DNA of 64,000 nt, from positions 40,136 to 104,135 of the forward strand of contig CANHVK010000002.1 in the NCBI GenBank assembly GCA_947464135.1. The letters are read 5' to 3'. Source of the stretch: Flavobacteriia bacterium (GTDB lineage Bacteria; Bacteroidota; Bacteroidia; Flavobacteriales_D; Crocinitomicaceae). The position numbers and the translations under genes were made by a program. Positions 42,060-53,816 of the stretch are shown here, one piece after another. The notes below the pieces were generated by a model that worked only from the letters and a program-made list of their open reading frames with translations, did no database searches and was not told the origin of the DNA. Every line of letters starts with the position of its first letter. Positions within the stretch are counted from its first letter, which is position 1.

Positions 42060-44657
42060 CTATAATTCACCTAAATTCATTCCTATGGTAAAGTTTAATT
42101 TACCAAAATATCCTTTTTCTTGAATACTTTGATCTGAACCACCACCAATTCTATATCCTTGTGAATGCGGATCTAAATAATCGAATCCCCATCCATAATC
42201 TAACCCTAACATTCCAAACATCGGTAAGAAAACACGCACACCTACACCAGCCGAACGTTTTACATTAAATGGATTATAAGACTTGATATTTACGAACGTG
42301 TTTCCCGCCTCACCAAATGCAAGCACATAAAAAGTTGCCTGCGGATTTAAAGATATTGGATAACGTAACTCTAACGTATATTTGGTGATGATTGGATCAC
42401 TTGCTGCACTTGATAAACTATTATCATTATAACCTCTCAAAGCGATCATCTCTCTACCTCCTAATTGATTCATACCCGACAATCCATTTCCACCCAATGC
42501 AAATCTTTCAAACGGTGTTAATCCTTTAGTGTTGCTATATGCTCCCATAAAACCAAACCCTATACGCGGCATTAAAATCAATTTTTTATCCGATGTCAAA
42601 GGTAAAAACCAAGATCCGGTAAATTTTAACTTAAAATATTCTAAGTATTTATATTTTTCTTGTTGCGTAGCAGTACTGAAGTCTTTATTTCCATTAAATA
42701 AAAAATAAGGTAAAGAAGTTTTAGTTGTTAAAACCATTTGACTTCCTTCTTTCGGAAAAATAGGGTTATCTATTGAATTTCTCTGTAATACATATTTTAA
42801 ACTGATATCATTCGCATATCCATCACTAAAACTTGGGAAATAACTAGGATAGTTTGTAACATCATAATACTGATAGGCAAGTTCATAATAAGCATTGAAA
42901 AAATCATCAGGAAATTTCTTTCTCCTACCAAATCCTAATCCTGCACCTGAAATTGAAATACCTGAATAATTAGGATTCGATCTCAACAAACCCGTTCCAA
43001 ATTGAGAGTGATTTATCCAAGTTGATAATGAATTTGGTTTTTTACCACCCAACCACGGTTCCGTGAAAGAAAAAGTATAAGATTGAAAAAAAGTACCATT
43101 GGTTTGCGCTCTCAAAGATAACTTTTGTCCATCACCAGATGGAAGCGGTTGCCAAGCTTTTGGATCTAAAATTCTTTGTATAGAAAAATTATTAAATGTT
43201 AATCCCAAAGTTCCTACAATTCTTCCAGCACCATAACCTCCTGATAATTCTATTTGATCTGAAGACTTTTCTTCTACCGTATACTCAATATCTACCGTTC
43301 CATCCTGTGGATTTGGTATGGGATTTATTTGAAAAGCTTCATTATTAAAATATCCTAATTGAGATAATTCACGTTGGGTTCTAATGATATCATTTCTATT
43401 AAATAAATCTCCTGGTTTAGTTCTGATTTCTCTTCGAATTACATGATCATTTGTCTTTAAATTACCCTTAATTACCACTCTTTTAACCCTAGCTTCCTTA
43501 CCTTCAATAATTCGCATTTGGTAATTAATCTCATTATTATCTATATGTGTTTCGATTGGAATAACTTGAAAAAACAAGTATCCCCTATCCATATATAAAG
43601 ATGAAATATCTCTACCATCTGGACTCATAGTCATACGAGATTCCAATAAAGATTTATTATAAATATCTCCTTGTTTTATACCTAAGACAGTATCTAAATA
43701 ACCACTCGAAAATTTAGTATTACCTAACCATTGAATTTTACCAAAACGATACACATTTCCTTCATCAATTGTCAATTTAATTCTCAAATGTTTAGCATCT
43801 TCCAAATAAAATGTATCCCGAACTATACGCGCGTCTCTTAACCCTTTTGAATTAAGTTTTGTAATTATTGATTGTTTGTCTTTTTCATAGGCAGAAATCA
43901 TGAATTTTGAACGACTGAAAATACGCATAATAGATTGTCTCTTCGTATCTTCCATTGCGCGTCTTATTTTTCTTTTGGCAAGATTTTCACTATCAAATTT
44001 AATTACTCCCAAAAATTCAGATTTACTGAAATTATCGAGTTTACCATCAATTTCAATATCTTTTATTTTCACTTTATGTCCCTTCTCAACATAAATAGTG
44101 AACATAGAAGAATTGTTCATCAGCTTATCAGGTTCTTGTTCTATTCTTACCGAAGCAGTATAATACCCTTTTTCCTTATAAAATCCTTTAATCTTATTTT
44201 GTGTATTTAATATTAAAGATTCATTTATCGTTTTACCTGAATAAAGAGAAAGTAATTCTCGTAATTTGTCGATATCTTTTTTAGGTGCTCCTATAAACTT
44301 AAAACGAGATAATTTTGGTCTCGTTGTTAATTTAATTGCAAGGAAAACAACCCCATTGATTTCTTTTTCTACTTGAATATCTATTGCTGAGAATAGACCT
44401 TCTTTCCATAAATTTTGAATAGCTTCTGTTATTTTATTTCCTGGAATTTTAATCTTCATTCCAGGTCTTAAACCAGAAACCATTTTAATTGATTGATGAT
44501 CAAAATTATCAGCACCATCAATACGTATAGGACCTATTTCATATTCTTTGGGACTCAAATAATCGACTTGAAATTCTGTACCTACTGTTGTTGTTTCTAC
44601 TTGCGCTGTTAGGCCAAGAGAAAACAATAAGGTAAGAACCAAAAAAAATTTATTCAT
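42060..44657 (-). CDS. bamA: Outer-membrane protein assembly factor BamA
   Basis: An 865-residue outer-membrane protein, core of the BAM complex that inserts beta-barrels. After the signal peptide (about 1-18) come five POTRA domains (to about residue 470), with KEKGYYTASVRIEQEP and IEIDGKLDNF in them, then a 16-strand barrel. Conserved barrel loops include FTEPWLGGK and GGNGLSG. It starts 3 bases after the uppS stop and is followed by two skp genes, so its substrates' chaperones are made together with it. Confidence 0.95.
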   Translation of the reverse strand: MNKFFLVLTLLFSLGLTAQVETTTVGTEFQVDYLSPKEYEIGPIRIDGADNFDHQSIKMVSGLRPGMKIKIPGNKITEAIQNLWKEGLFSAIDIQVEKEINGVVFLAIKLTTRPKLSRFKFIGAPKKDIDKLRELLSLYSGKTINESLILNTQNKIKGFYKEKGYYTASVRIEQEPDKLMNNSSMFTIYVEKGHKVKIKDIEIDGKLDNFSKSEFLGVIKFDSENLAKRKIRRAMEDTKRQSIMRIFSRSKFMISAYEKDKQSIITKLNSKGLRDARIVRDTFYLEDAKHLRIKLTIDEGNVYRFGKIQWLGNTKFSSGYLDTVLGIKQGDIYNKSLLESRMTMSPDGRDISSLYMDRGYLFFQVIPIETHIDNNEINYQMRIIEGKEARVKRVVIKGNLKTNDHVIRREIRTKPGDLFNRNDIIRTQRELSQLGYFNNEAFQINPIPNPQDGTVDIEYTVEEKSSDQIELSGGYGAGRIVGTLGLTFNNFSIQRILDPKAWQPLPSGDGQKLSLRAQTNGTFFQSYTFSFTEPWLGGKKPNSLSTWINHSQFGTGLLRSNPNYSGISISGAGLGFGRRKKFPDDFFNAYYELAYQYYDVTNYPSYFPSFSDGYANDISLKYVLQRNSIDNPIFPKEGSQMVLTTKTSLPYFLFNGNKDFSTATQQEKYKYLEYFKLKFTGSWFLPLTSDKKLILMPRIGFGFMGAYSNTKGLTPFERFALGGNGLSGMNQLGGREMIALRGYNDNSLSSAASDPIITKYTLELRYPISLNPQATFYVLAFGEAGNTFVNIKSYNPFNVKRSAGVGVRVFLPMFGMLGLDYGWGFDYLDPHSQGYRIGGGSDQSIQEKGYFGKLNFTIGMNLGEL

Positions 44658-44659
44658 AC

Positions 44660-45400
44660 TTATTGAAGTTGTTCTGAAGTTTGACCAAAGCGTCTTTCTC
44701 TATTTTGGTATGAAATAACAGCTTTATAAAGATCCTCTTCCTTAAAATCTGGCCATAAAACATCTGTGAAAAACAACTCTGAATATGCAATTTGCCATAA
44801 TAAAAAATTACTAATTCTTTGTTCTCCACTTGTTCGAACTAACAATTCGGGATCTGGGAAACCAGCAGTTGTTAATGAATTACTTACTAATTCATCTGTA
44901 ATATCAGAAGTGCTAATTTTACCTGATTTATATTGTTCTGCAATCGATTTAATTGCTTCTTTCATTTCCCATCTTGAACTATAATTCAAAGCAAGAATTA
45001 AATTGAATTCTGTGTTATGAGCCGTTTTTTCCTTAGCCATCTTCAATTCTTCCTGACAAGAAACTGGTAAACCCTCATCATCTCCAATCGTTAATAAACG
45101 AATCCCTTTTTCATTTAGTTCATCCACTTCATTAGCTATGGTACTTACCAACAAATTCATTAATCCTTCAATTTCTTCTTTTGGTCTGTTCCAGTTTTCA
45201 GTTGAAAATGTATATAATGTTAGATATTTAACCCCCATTTTCTTACAAGCATTAAGTGCTTCGCGTACAGATTCGACACCAACAGAATGGCCAAATAAAC
45301 GTTCTTCACCTTGTTGCTTTGCCCAACGACCATTTCCATCCATTATAATGGCTATGTGTTGTGGGATATTTTGTTTATCGATTTTAGATAAATATTCCAT
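44660..45400 (-). CDS. uppS: Undecaprenyl diphosphate synthase (cis-isoprenyl transferase)
   Basis: A 246-residue enzyme making the C55 lipid carrier of cell-wall synthesis. The signature IIMDGNGRWAKQQGEER (18-34) contains the catalytic Asp. LTLYTFSTENWNRP and LLVRTSGEQRISNFLLWQ are conserved, and DPELLVRTSG marks the IPP site. It is the first gene of the unit with bamA. A -7-like TAAATTTG lies at 45425-45432 on the minus strand. Confidence 0.96.
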   Translation of the reverse strand: MEYLSKIDKQNIPQHIAIIMDGNGRWAKQQGEERLFGHSVGVESVREALNACKKMGVKYLTLYTFSTENWNRPKEEIEGLMNLLVSTIANEVDELNEKGIRLLTIGDDEGLPVSCQEELKMAKEKTAHNTEFNLILALNYSSRWEMKEAIKSIAEQYKSGKISTSDITDELVSNSLTTAGFPDPELLVRTSGEQRISNFLLWQIAYSELFFTDVLWPDFKEEDLYKAVISYQNRERRFGQTSEQLQ

Positions 45401-45497
45401 TATAGCTCTGTAAAGTCAAAACGACAAATTTAATAATGTTATTTCATTTAGACTGACTTTGTTGACATACATTAACAAAAAACCCATCGAAATAAAT

Positions 45498-45531
45498 TAA
45501 AAAAGGGGTTTTCTTAATTGAAAACCCCTTT
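45498..45531 (-). terminator. Terminator of atpD-atpC
   Basis: AAAGGGGTTTTC (45502-45513) and its exact complement (45520-45531) form a 12-bp stem around TTAATT, followed on the minus strand by TTTTTAATT. Confidence 0.88.
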
Positions 45532-45550
45532 CGTATCTTTTATGGGAAGA

Positions 45551-45838
45551 TTATTCAGCCAATAAAATCAATTTATTATTTGTTAGTTCCACGACACCTC
45601 CTTCAACTTCGATGGTTAAAACTTTGTTTGATCCATCAATTTGAACTCTTTTATTTAACTTTTTGGTATTCTTCAATGGTTGATCTAAATCTACTTTGAT
45701 TGTACCTTTAGTTAACGCAGAGATAATTGGTGCGTGGTTATTCAATACCTGAAACAATCCATCCTTCCCCGGTAATTGTACTGCAACTACCTCGCCAGAA
45801 AATAAATTGCTCTCAGGAGTGATTATTTCTAATTGCAT
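45551..45838 (-). CDS. atpC: ATP synthase epsilon subunit (short form)
   Basis: A 95-residue F1 epsilon subunit. It consists of the N-terminal beta-sandwich (MQLEIITPESNLFSGEVVAVQLPGKDG, family pattern) and lacks the C-terminal helical hairpin that in longer subunits inhibits ATP hydrolysis. This short form is usual in Bacteroidota. It follows atpD by 11 bases; the other ATP synthase genes are not in the window. Confidence 0.95.
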   Translation of the reverse strand: MQLEIITPESNLFSGEVVAVQLPGKDGLFQVLNNHAPIISALTKGTIKVDLDQPLKNTKKLNKRVQIDGSNKVLTIEVEGGVVELTNNKLILLAE

Positions 45839-45849
45839 AGTTTCAAGTA

Positions 45850-47427
<1,578 letters not shown>

Positions 47428-47531
47428 TTATTTCTGAAATTTAGCAGACATTCTAACAAATTATTTGTTTTTCAGTTAATAAAGTGCTCAAAGTAGTTTT
47501 GAACACGGAATTTTTAATTGATGTAATTAAC

Positions 47532-47559
47532 AAAAAAAGGGTCACTTTATGCGACCCTT
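47532..47559 (-). terminator. Terminator of the acyl-CoA dehydrogenase gene
   Basis: AAGGGTC and GACCCTT pair around a 9-base loop, followed by a run of T on the minus strand. Confidence 0.75.
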
Positions 47560-47586
47560 AAAATTCTTATGTAAGAATTATTCTTA

Positions 47587-48792
47587 TTACATTTTAGATA
47601 AATCTGGCATATCTCTTGTGAATGCAGGGATACCAGTTACATCCATACCAGTAATTAACAAGTGGATATCATGTGTACCTTCATAAGTAACAACAGACTC
47701 TAAGTTTGCCATGTGTCTCATCATTGAATATTCTGATGTGATACCCATTCCACCGTGAATTTGACGTGCTTCACGAGCAATGTTCATAGCGATTTCACAG
47801 TTGTTACGTTTTGCCATTGAAATTTGTGCAGAAGTAGCTCTACCTTCATTTCTCAATTGACCTAAACGGAACGTTAATAATTGTGCTTTTGTGATTTCAG
47901 TAATCATTTCAGCCAATTTCTTTTGTTGTAATTGAAAAGCACCAATTGGAACACCAAATTGTGTTCTTTCTTTACAATATCTCAATGCTTGATCGTAGCA
48001 ATCCATAGCTGCACCAAGTGCACCCCATGCAATTCCAAAACGAGCAGAATCTAAACAACTTAATGGAGCACCTAAACCAGTTCTTCCAGGTAAAATATTT
48101 TCTTTTGGAACTTTAACATTTACGAAAATTAACTCTCCAGTTGAAGAAGCTCTCAATGAAAGTTTACCATGCATTTCAGGAGTAGAGAATCCTTCCATTC
48201 CACGCTCAACAACTAATCCGTGAATTCTTCCTGTTTCATCTTTTGCCCACACCACAGCGATATCAGCGAAAGGAGCATTTGAAATCCACATTTTAGCACC
48301 ATTCAAAATAACATGATCACCAGCATCTTTGAAGTTAGTAATCATACCACCAGGATTTGATCCATGATCTGGTTCAGTTAAACCAAAACAACCCATCATT
48401 TCACCCGTAGCTAATTTTGGAAGATATTTCATTTTTTGTTCTTCAGAACCATATTTCCAAATAGGATACATAACCAAAGAACTCTGAACAGAAGCAGTAG
48501 AACGTAGTCCTGAATCACATCTTTCTAATTCTTGCATTATCAAACCATATGAAATTTGATCTAAGCCAGGACCTCCATATTCTTCAGGAATATAAGGGCC
48601 GAAAGCACCAATTTCTCCTAGACCTCTTAAAAGGTGATTAGGAAAAGTCGCTTTTTCATAATGCTCATCGATAATTGGAGATACTTCTTTTTTAACCCAT
48701 GCACGTGCAGCATCACGAACCAACAATTGTTCTTCCGTGTACAAATCATCCATGTTATAATAATCTGGATGCGTATATAAATCTGTAGCCAT
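47587..48792 (-). CDS. Acyl-CoA dehydrogenase, glutaryl-CoA dehydrogenase-like
   Basis: A 401-residue FAD flavoprotein. GCFGLTEPDHGSNPGGM and MWISNAPFADIAVVWAK are the FAD and substrate signatures, and the base Glu is in TYEGTHDIHLL. RSTASVQSSLVMYPI and the two following RxxAR-type helices resemble glutaryl-CoA dehydrogenases, which act in lysine and tryptophan breakdown. The exact substrate is therefore likely but not certain. It has its own promoter and terminator. Confidence 0.9.
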   Translation of the reverse strand: MATDLYTHPDYYNMDDLYTEEQLLVRDAARAWVKKEVSPIIDEHYEKATFPNHLLRGLGEIGAFGPYIPEEYGGPGLDQISYGLIMQELERCDSGLRSTASVQSSLVMYPIWKYGSEEQKMKYLPKLATGEMMGCFGLTEPDHGSNPGGMITNFKDAGDHVILNGAKMWISNAPFADIAVVWAKDETGRIHGLVVERGMEGFSTPEMHGKLSLRASSTGELIFVNVKVPKENILPGRTGLGAPLSCLDSARFGIAWGALGAAMDCYDQALRYCKERTQFGVPIGAFQLQQKKLAEMITEITKAQLLTFRLGQLRNEGRATSAQISMAKRNNCEIAMNIAREARQIHGGMGITSEYSMMRHMANLESVVTYEGTHDIHLLITGMDVTGIPAFTRDMPDLSKM

Positions 48793-48814
48793 ATTAAATA
48801 GTTATAAGATGAAA

Positions 48815-48844
48815 CAAAATTAGTATTATTAAAATCATAAACAA
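48815..48844 (-). promoter_or_regulatory. Promoter of the acyl-CoA dehydrogenase gene
   Basis: On the minus strand TTG (48844-48842), 19 bases, then TAATTTTG (48822-48815). It fits the Bacteroidota consensus exactly and lies 22 bases before the ATG. Confidence 0.7.
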
Positions 48845-48886
48845 AGTAAATTAAAAGGTGTTCACCTAGTGATAAAAACAAAATCG

Positions 48887-48894
48887 TAATTTTG
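48887..48894 (+). promoter_or_regulatory. -7 element of the DUF4271-hemD unit
   Basis: TAATTTTG, 17 bases before the ATG at 48912. No TTG is found at 19 bases. Confidence 0.45.
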
Positions 48895-48911
48895 CGCCTA
48901 AGAAAAATTTA

Positions 48912-49628
48912 ATGAGTATCATTTTCACAGTACAATCTATCATTCAAAACACTGACATTCAAAACTTCAGTCCGAAATTGTTGTGGAGAAATAATACTCC
49001 TTACCAATGGGCCATTATTGATTTATTAATCTCATTGTTCTTATTGACAATTTCAAGAATAAACACACCCCATTTTATACTTTCCCTTTCCAAATCGCTA
49101 TACAAAAACAGAAGTATTGATAAAATTGTGAATGAAGAACTACCGATTGGTAGAGTGGCAAACTTTTGTTTAACCATTAATTTTTTATTAAGTTTTTCAT
49201 TAATTTCTTCCTTCTTTTTAACTGAATATTATCATTTATATGGTTGGATGAATTGGTTATTAGCTCTTTTGATTCCTTGTTATTTACTCATTGCTCCACA
49301 ATTATTTTTGACATTTATTGAATTAATTACTGGAGTAAAACAGTTCTCTAAAGAAATTAAACTAACAAATCGAATCATTTGTGAATTTATAGGTCTATTT
49401 GGCTCTTTGTTCTTACTTCTATGGATTTTCAATCAACATAGTCATTTGTTTATACGTGACCTTACCTATTACTTAATAGTGATTACCTATTTATATAGAA
49501 TATTTAGAGGATTTATTTTTGCTTTTTCCAAGGGGTTACCTTGGTATTACATTATTTTGTATTTTTGCACGTTTGAACTACTCCCTATATACCTAGTATT
49601 TAGCAATATATCAGGAGTATATATATGA
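48912..49628 (+). CDS. DUF4271 family membrane protein
   Basis: A 238-residue inner-membrane protein with about six hydrophobic helices and short loops. This family occurs in Bacteroidota directly before hemD, as it does here (29 bases), so a link to haem synthesis or to transport of an intermediate has been open. No catalytic motif is visible. The start has the best codon near the promoter. Confidence 0.78.
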   Translation: MSIIFTVQSIIQNTDIQNFSPKLLWRNNTPYQWAIIDLLISLFLLTISRINTPHFILSLSKSLYKNRSIDKIVNEELPIGRVANFCLTINFLLSFSLISSFFLTEYYHLYGWMNWLLALLIPCYLLIAPQLFLTFIELITGVKQFSKEIKLTNRIICEFIGLFGSLFLLLWIFNQHSHLFIRDLTYYLIVITYLYRIFRGFIFAFSKGLPWYYIILYFCTFELLPIYLVFSNISGVYI

Positions 49629-49657
49629 TTTTGAATTGATAACTAAATTTAAATAGT

Positions 49658-50407
49658 GTGAGCATCAAAACAATTTTAGTTTCACAACCTAAACCAGAAG
49701 GAGAAAAATCTCCTTATTTTGATTTGGCTGATAAATACAAATTGAAAATTGATTTCAGACCATTCATTCGAGTTGAAGGAGTTAATGCGCAAGAATTTAG
49801 AACACAACGCGTAAATTTTGGAGACTTTACAGCAGTTATTTTAACTTCTAAAAACGCTGTTGATCACTACTTTAGAATGGCACAAGAAACTCGTTTCAGT
49901 GTTCCTGACACAATGAAATATTTTTGTATTTCTGAAGCGATAGCATTGTATTTACAAAAATATGTGACTTATAGAAAAAGAAAAATTTTCTTTGGAAAGC
50001 AGACGATTGAAGAATTGGTTGAATCTATGCGTAAACACAAAGGAGAAAAATATCTTTTACCTTGTACCGATATTTTAAGAGATAAAATTCCTGAAACGCT
50101 AGAACAACATAAAATTGACTTTACAAAAGCTATGTTATACAGAACGGTAGCTTCTGATCTAAGTGATTTAGAAAATGTATCGTATGATATGCTCGTGTTT
50201 TTTAGTCCAGGAGGAATTGAGTCCCTGTTTAAAAATTTTCCTGATTTTAAACAAAACAATACCATAATTGCTGCTTTTGGTCCTACTACAGCTAATGCAG
50301 TTATTAAAAACAACCTTCGACTTGATGTTCATGCTCCGCAGCCAAATGCTCCGAGTATGACTGCAGCAATAGAAAATTTTGTTAAAGAATCTTTAAAAAA
50401 GAAATAA
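49658..50407 (+). CDS. hemD: Uroporphyrinogen-III synthase
   Basis: A 249-residue enzyme that closes hydroxymethylbilane to uroporphyrinogen III in haem synthesis. It has the two-lobed HemD pattern: VILTSKNAVDHYF near 60 and MLVFFSPGGIESLF with FGPTTANAV near 205. The start is GTG at 49658, which gives the expected MSIKTILVSQPKPEGEKSPY-type N-terminus. It is cotranscribed with DUF4271 and ends at a terminator. Confidence 0.9.
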   Translation: MSIKTILVSQPKPEGEKSPYFDLADKYKLKIDFRPFIRVEGVNAQEFRTQRVNFGDFTAVILTSKNAVDHYFRMAQETRFSVPDTMKYFCISEAIALYLQKYVTYRKRKIFFGKQTIEELVESMRKHKGEKYLLPCTDILRDKIPETLEQHKIDFTKAMLYRTVASDLSDLENVSYDMLVFFSPGGIESLFKNFPDFKQNNTIIAAFGPTTANAVIKNNLRLDVHAPQPNAPSMTAAIENFVKESLKKK

Positions 50408-50411
50408 TATT

Positions 50412-50445
50412 GGAAAGCGTCATTTTAAAGACGCTTTTCATTTTT
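50412..50445 (+). terminator. Terminator of hemD
   Basis: AAAGCGTC (50414-50421) and GACGCTTT (50430-50437) form a perfect stem with an 8-base loop, followed by TCATTTTT. Confidence 0.78.
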
Positions 50446-50467
50446 AACATCAAATTCACTTTTGAAT

Positions 50468-53035
50468 ATGGCAAAGAGCAAAAAAAGATACGAAGAAGTT
50501 CTTCCTACAGAAAAAGTAAAATCATTTACAAGACGTTTCTGGATTATCGCAACTTTCCCTATTACTTTCATTATTTGCATGTTAATTTATCAATCTTTCT
50601 CTGACTTACCATCAATTGAAGATTTAAAAGATCCGCAATTATCAGCATCCGTTGTCTATGCAAGTGATGGTCAATCAGAATTAGGTCGTTATTGGAAAGT
50701 AAATCGATTAGTTGCACATTACGATTCAATTTCTCCATTTATAACTGACGCATTAATTTCAACTGAAGATGAGCGTTTCTATTCTCATTCCGGAATCGAT
50801 GTTAAAGCATTAGCCAGAGCAGTGGTAAATGTTGGGGGCGCAGGGGGTGCTTCTACTATTACGCAACAGTTAGCCAAACAATTGTTTACAATTAAATCAC
50901 GTGAAGAACGTGAAGAAATGTTAGCGAGAGGAGAAGAAGAAAGCAAACCTATGTTTGGTAGTATTGGTCGTAAAGCTAACCGATTAATCGAAAAAGTCAG
51001 AGAAAATATTATTTCAACAAGGATTGAGGAAACTTTTACAAAAGAGGAAATTATTACAATGTACTTGAATCAATTCGATTTCTTGTATAATGCTGTTGGA
51101 ATAACCAATGCATGTAAAATTTACTTCAATAAAACACCTAAAACAGTAACTAAAGACGAAGCAGCAATGCTTGTAGGTATGTGTAAAAATCCAACATTAT
51201 ACAATCCATATACATTTACCCAAAAAAATTATCGTTCCATTCTTGCTGATGATAAAGGAGTACGAACAAATGAGATTTCAAGTGAAGAAATTAAAGAAGC
51301 GAGAGCAAAAGATAGTATGCGTGCTTTAGAACGTAGAAATCAAGTACTTTTTCAATGGCTAAAAAATAGTGAAAGTGAAAATGATGGGTTGCGTTTACAC
51401 ATAACAAGAGAAGAATACGACGTACTTTGTAAAAAACCAATCGTATGCAACTTTCAACAGTTAAGTTTTAAAAAAGGAAGAGCTACTTACTTTAGAGAAG
51501 CTATTCGTAAAGAAGTAGTTGCATTATTAGAAGAAAAAGATGCGAATGGAGATTATGTTATCTATAAAAGAAATCTTGAAGATCCAGAAGACAAAAGCAG
51601 ACCCTACAATATTTATGAAGATGGACTTAAAATCTATACAACCGTAGACTACAGAATGCAGGTATATGCAGAAGAAGCTGTAAAAAGACACCTTAAAACG
51701 AAACTTCAAAGAGCTTTTAATAGAAATAATAGAGGATTACGTAACTATCCATTTTCGAATGATATTAAAACAGAAGAAGTTAAAAATATTATAAATAATG
51801 CAATTCGCAGATCAGATCGTTTTTTCAATGCTTCCAATGCAGGAATGAGCGAAGACGAAATTTTTTCAAAATTCAAAGAAAAAGTGCCAATGCGTGTATT
51901 TACATGGGATGGAGAAGTAGATACAGTTATGTCACCTTTGGACTCTATTAAATATTATAAATCATTTTTACAGGCTGGATTGTTATCTATCGAGCCGGAA
52001 ACAGGTTTCGTTAAAGCATGGGTTGGGGGAACAGATATCGATCACTTTGCTTATGATCACGTGAGACAAGGTAAAAGACAAGTTGGTTCTACCATCAAAC
52101 CGTTTGTCTATGCAACTGCAATGTCAATGGGGGTAATCAAGCCTTGTACTCAAGTTCCAAATGTTCCACATTGTATAAAATTATATCATGATGATGGTTC
52201 ATATTTTAAAACGTGGTGTCCAAGTGGTGGTGGTGAAGGTGGAACAGTATCTGTTAAGAAAGGGCTTGCAATGTCTAAAAACAATGTCGCAGCTTGGATC
52301 ATCAATAAGCTTGGAGCAAATGGTCCAAAAACGGTTGCTCGTATTTTGGAACAAATGGATATTCATTTAGAGAAACGAGATATCAAACCTGCAATGTGTT
52401 TAGGTACAATGGATTTAAGTTTATATCAATTAGTAGCAGCACAAGCAATGTTTGCGAATCATGGATTGTTTAATAAACCAACATCTATTATTCGTATTGA
52501 AGATCGATATGGAAATGAAATTTATACAAACAAATTTGAAACTAAAGAAGTCTTTAATGAAACCTATGCTTATTCCATGCTTGAGTTAATGAAAGAAGTA
52601 TGTCGATCTGGAACAGCTTCAAGCATTCGAAGTGGTCAGGCATGGGCTAATATTCCATATCCTACCGCAGGTAAGACAGGAACTACTCAAAGTAATTCAG
52701 ATGGATGGTTCGTGGGTATTACACCAGATTTAGCAACAGGTGTTTGGGTAGGCGCAGAAGACAGAGGAGTTCGATTCCGTTCAACAGATGAAGGACAAGG
52801 TGCTAGGGTTGCATTACCAATTTATGGATACTTTATGAATAATGTATATAAAGACCCTAAACTTAAAATCTCTAAAGAAGACTTTGAAAAACCTGAAGGA
52901 TTTGATAAGTCTAAAGTAAATTGTAATGATAAATATTACGATGATGGCAGCGAAGATGAAGATGGTGAAGAAGAAGAGACTGAATCAGATCCAAATGCTG
53001 AACCTGCAGAAGTACCTGAAGAATTAAATATTTAG
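50468..53035 (+). CDS. Bifunctional penicillin-binding protein 1A-type
   Basis: An 855-residue class A PBP that both polymerises and cross-links peptidoglycan. A membrane helix lies at about 24-43. The glycosyltransferase domain has STEDERFYSHSGID and GGASTITQQLAKQL. The transpeptidase has the Ser in GSTIKPFVYA, a SKNN motif (MSKNNVAAW) and the KTG box GKTGTTQSNSDGW. The C-terminal tail is very acidic (about 30 residues of Glu and Asp). The ATG at 50468 is used instead of TTG 50462. scoA follows 18 bases later on the same strand. Confidence 0.95.
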   Translation: MAKSKKRYEEVLPTEKVKSFTRRFWIIATFPITFIICMLIYQSFSDLPSIEDLKDPQLSASVVYASDGQSELGRYWKVNRLVAHYDSISPFITDALISTEDERFYSHSGIDVKALARAVVNVGGAGGASTITQQLAKQLFTIKSREEREEMLARGEEESKPMFGSIGRKANRLIEKVRENIISTRIEETFTKEEIITMYLNQFDFLYNAVGITNACKIYFNKTPKTVTKDEAAMLVGMCKNPTLYNPYTFTQKNYRSILADDKGVRTNEISSEEIKEARAKDSMRALERRNQVLFQWLKNSESENDGLRLHITREEYDVLCKKPIVCNFQQLSFKKGRATYFREAIRKEVVALLEEKDANGDYVIYKRNLEDPEDKSRPYNIYEDGLKIYTTVDYRMQVYAEEAVKRHLKTKLQRAFNRNNRGLRNYPFSNDIKTEEVKNIINNAIRRSDRFFNASNAGMSEDEIFSKFKEKVPMRVFTWDGEVDTVMSPLDSIKYYKSFLQAGLLSIEPETGFVKAWVGGTDIDHFAYDHVRQGKRQVGSTIKPFVYATAMSMGVIKPCTQVPNVPHCIKLYHDDGSYFKTWCPSGGGEGGTVSVKKGLAMSKNNVAAWIINKLGANGPKTVARILEQMDIHLEKRDIKPAMCLGTMDLSLYQLVAAQAMFANHGLFNKPTSIIRIEDRYGNEIYTNKFETKEVFNETYAYSMLELMKEVCRSGTASSIRSGQAWANIPYPTAGKTGTTQSNSDGWFVGITPDLATGVWVGAEDRGVRFRSTDEGQGARVALPIYGYFMNNVYKDPKLKISKEDFEKPEGFDKSKVNCNDKYYDDGSEDEDGEEEETESDPNAEPAEVPEELNI

Positions 53036-53053
53036 CACTTAATTTCAATAGAT

Positions 53054-53749
53054 ATGAATAAAGTAGTAAAAGACGTAAATGAAGCTTTACAAGGCATCGA
53101 AGACGGAATGACGTTAATGGTGGGAGGTTTTGGTTTATGTGGAATTCCTGAAAATTCAATAGCGGAACTGGTTCGCAAAGGAACGAAAAATCTAACTTGT
53201 ATTTCAAACAACGCAGGGGTAGATGATTTTGGACTTGGTTTATTATTACAAAATAGACAAGTTAAAAAAATGATTAGTTCTTACGTTGGAGAAAATGATG
53301 AATTTGAACGCCAAATGTTATCTGGTGAATTAGAAGTAGATTTAATCCCTCAAGGCTCCTTGGCTGAAAGATGTCGAGCTGGTGGCGCTGGAATACCTGC
53401 TTTCTTTACTCCTGCTGGATTTGGAACTGAAGTTACTGAAGGAAAAGAAGTACGTATTTTCAATGGAAAACCACATATTTTAGAATCTGCACTAACAGCT
53501 GATTTTGCTATCGTTAAAGCTTGGAAAGGCGACACAGAAGGAAATTTAGTTTTCAAAGCTACAGCTAGAAACTTTAACCCAATGATGGCAATGGCTGGTA
53601 AAATTACTATTGCTGAAGTTGAAGAGTTAGTCCCTGCTGGTGAATTAGATCCAAACTTCATACATACTCCTGGTATTTTTGTACAGCGTATTTTCAAAGG
53701 AAATAATTACGAAAAAAGAATTGAACAAAGAACGGTTAGAACAAAATAA
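53054..53749 (+). CDS. scoA: 3-oxoacid CoA-transferase subunit A
   Basis: A 231-residue subunit of succinyl-CoA:3-oxoacid CoA-transferase, used in ketone-body and acetoacetate metabolism. [21 protein letters not shown] and [19 protein letters not shown] are typical. The normal next gene is scoB, but here a four-helix-bundle gene of 116 residues lies between the two, with its own flanking sequence. scoB is 471 bases away. The two subunits still form one enzyme. Confidence 0.94.
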   Translation: MNKVVKDVNEALQGIEDGMTLMVGGFGLCGIPENSIAELVRKGTKNLTCISNNAGVDDFGLGLLLQNRQVKKMISSYVGENDEFERQMLSGELEVDLIPQGSLAERCRAGGAGIPAFFTPAGFGTEVTEGKEVRIFNGKPHILESALTADFAIVKAWKGDTEGNLVFKATARNFNPMMAMAGKITIAEVEELVPAGELDPNFIHTPGIFVQRIFKGNNYEKRIEQRTVRTK

Positions 53750-53816
53750 TTGAACAATTTTCCAATGTGAAAATGCACCAATTTATTAATTAATAAATAT
53801 ACCGTCAATTATACTA

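Noticed and set aside
43900-44210. Plus-strand open frames opposite bamA
   Set aside because: They are shadows of a well-supported gene on the other strand and have no family likeness; the same holds for many frames opposite mnmE, asd, atpD and other genes.
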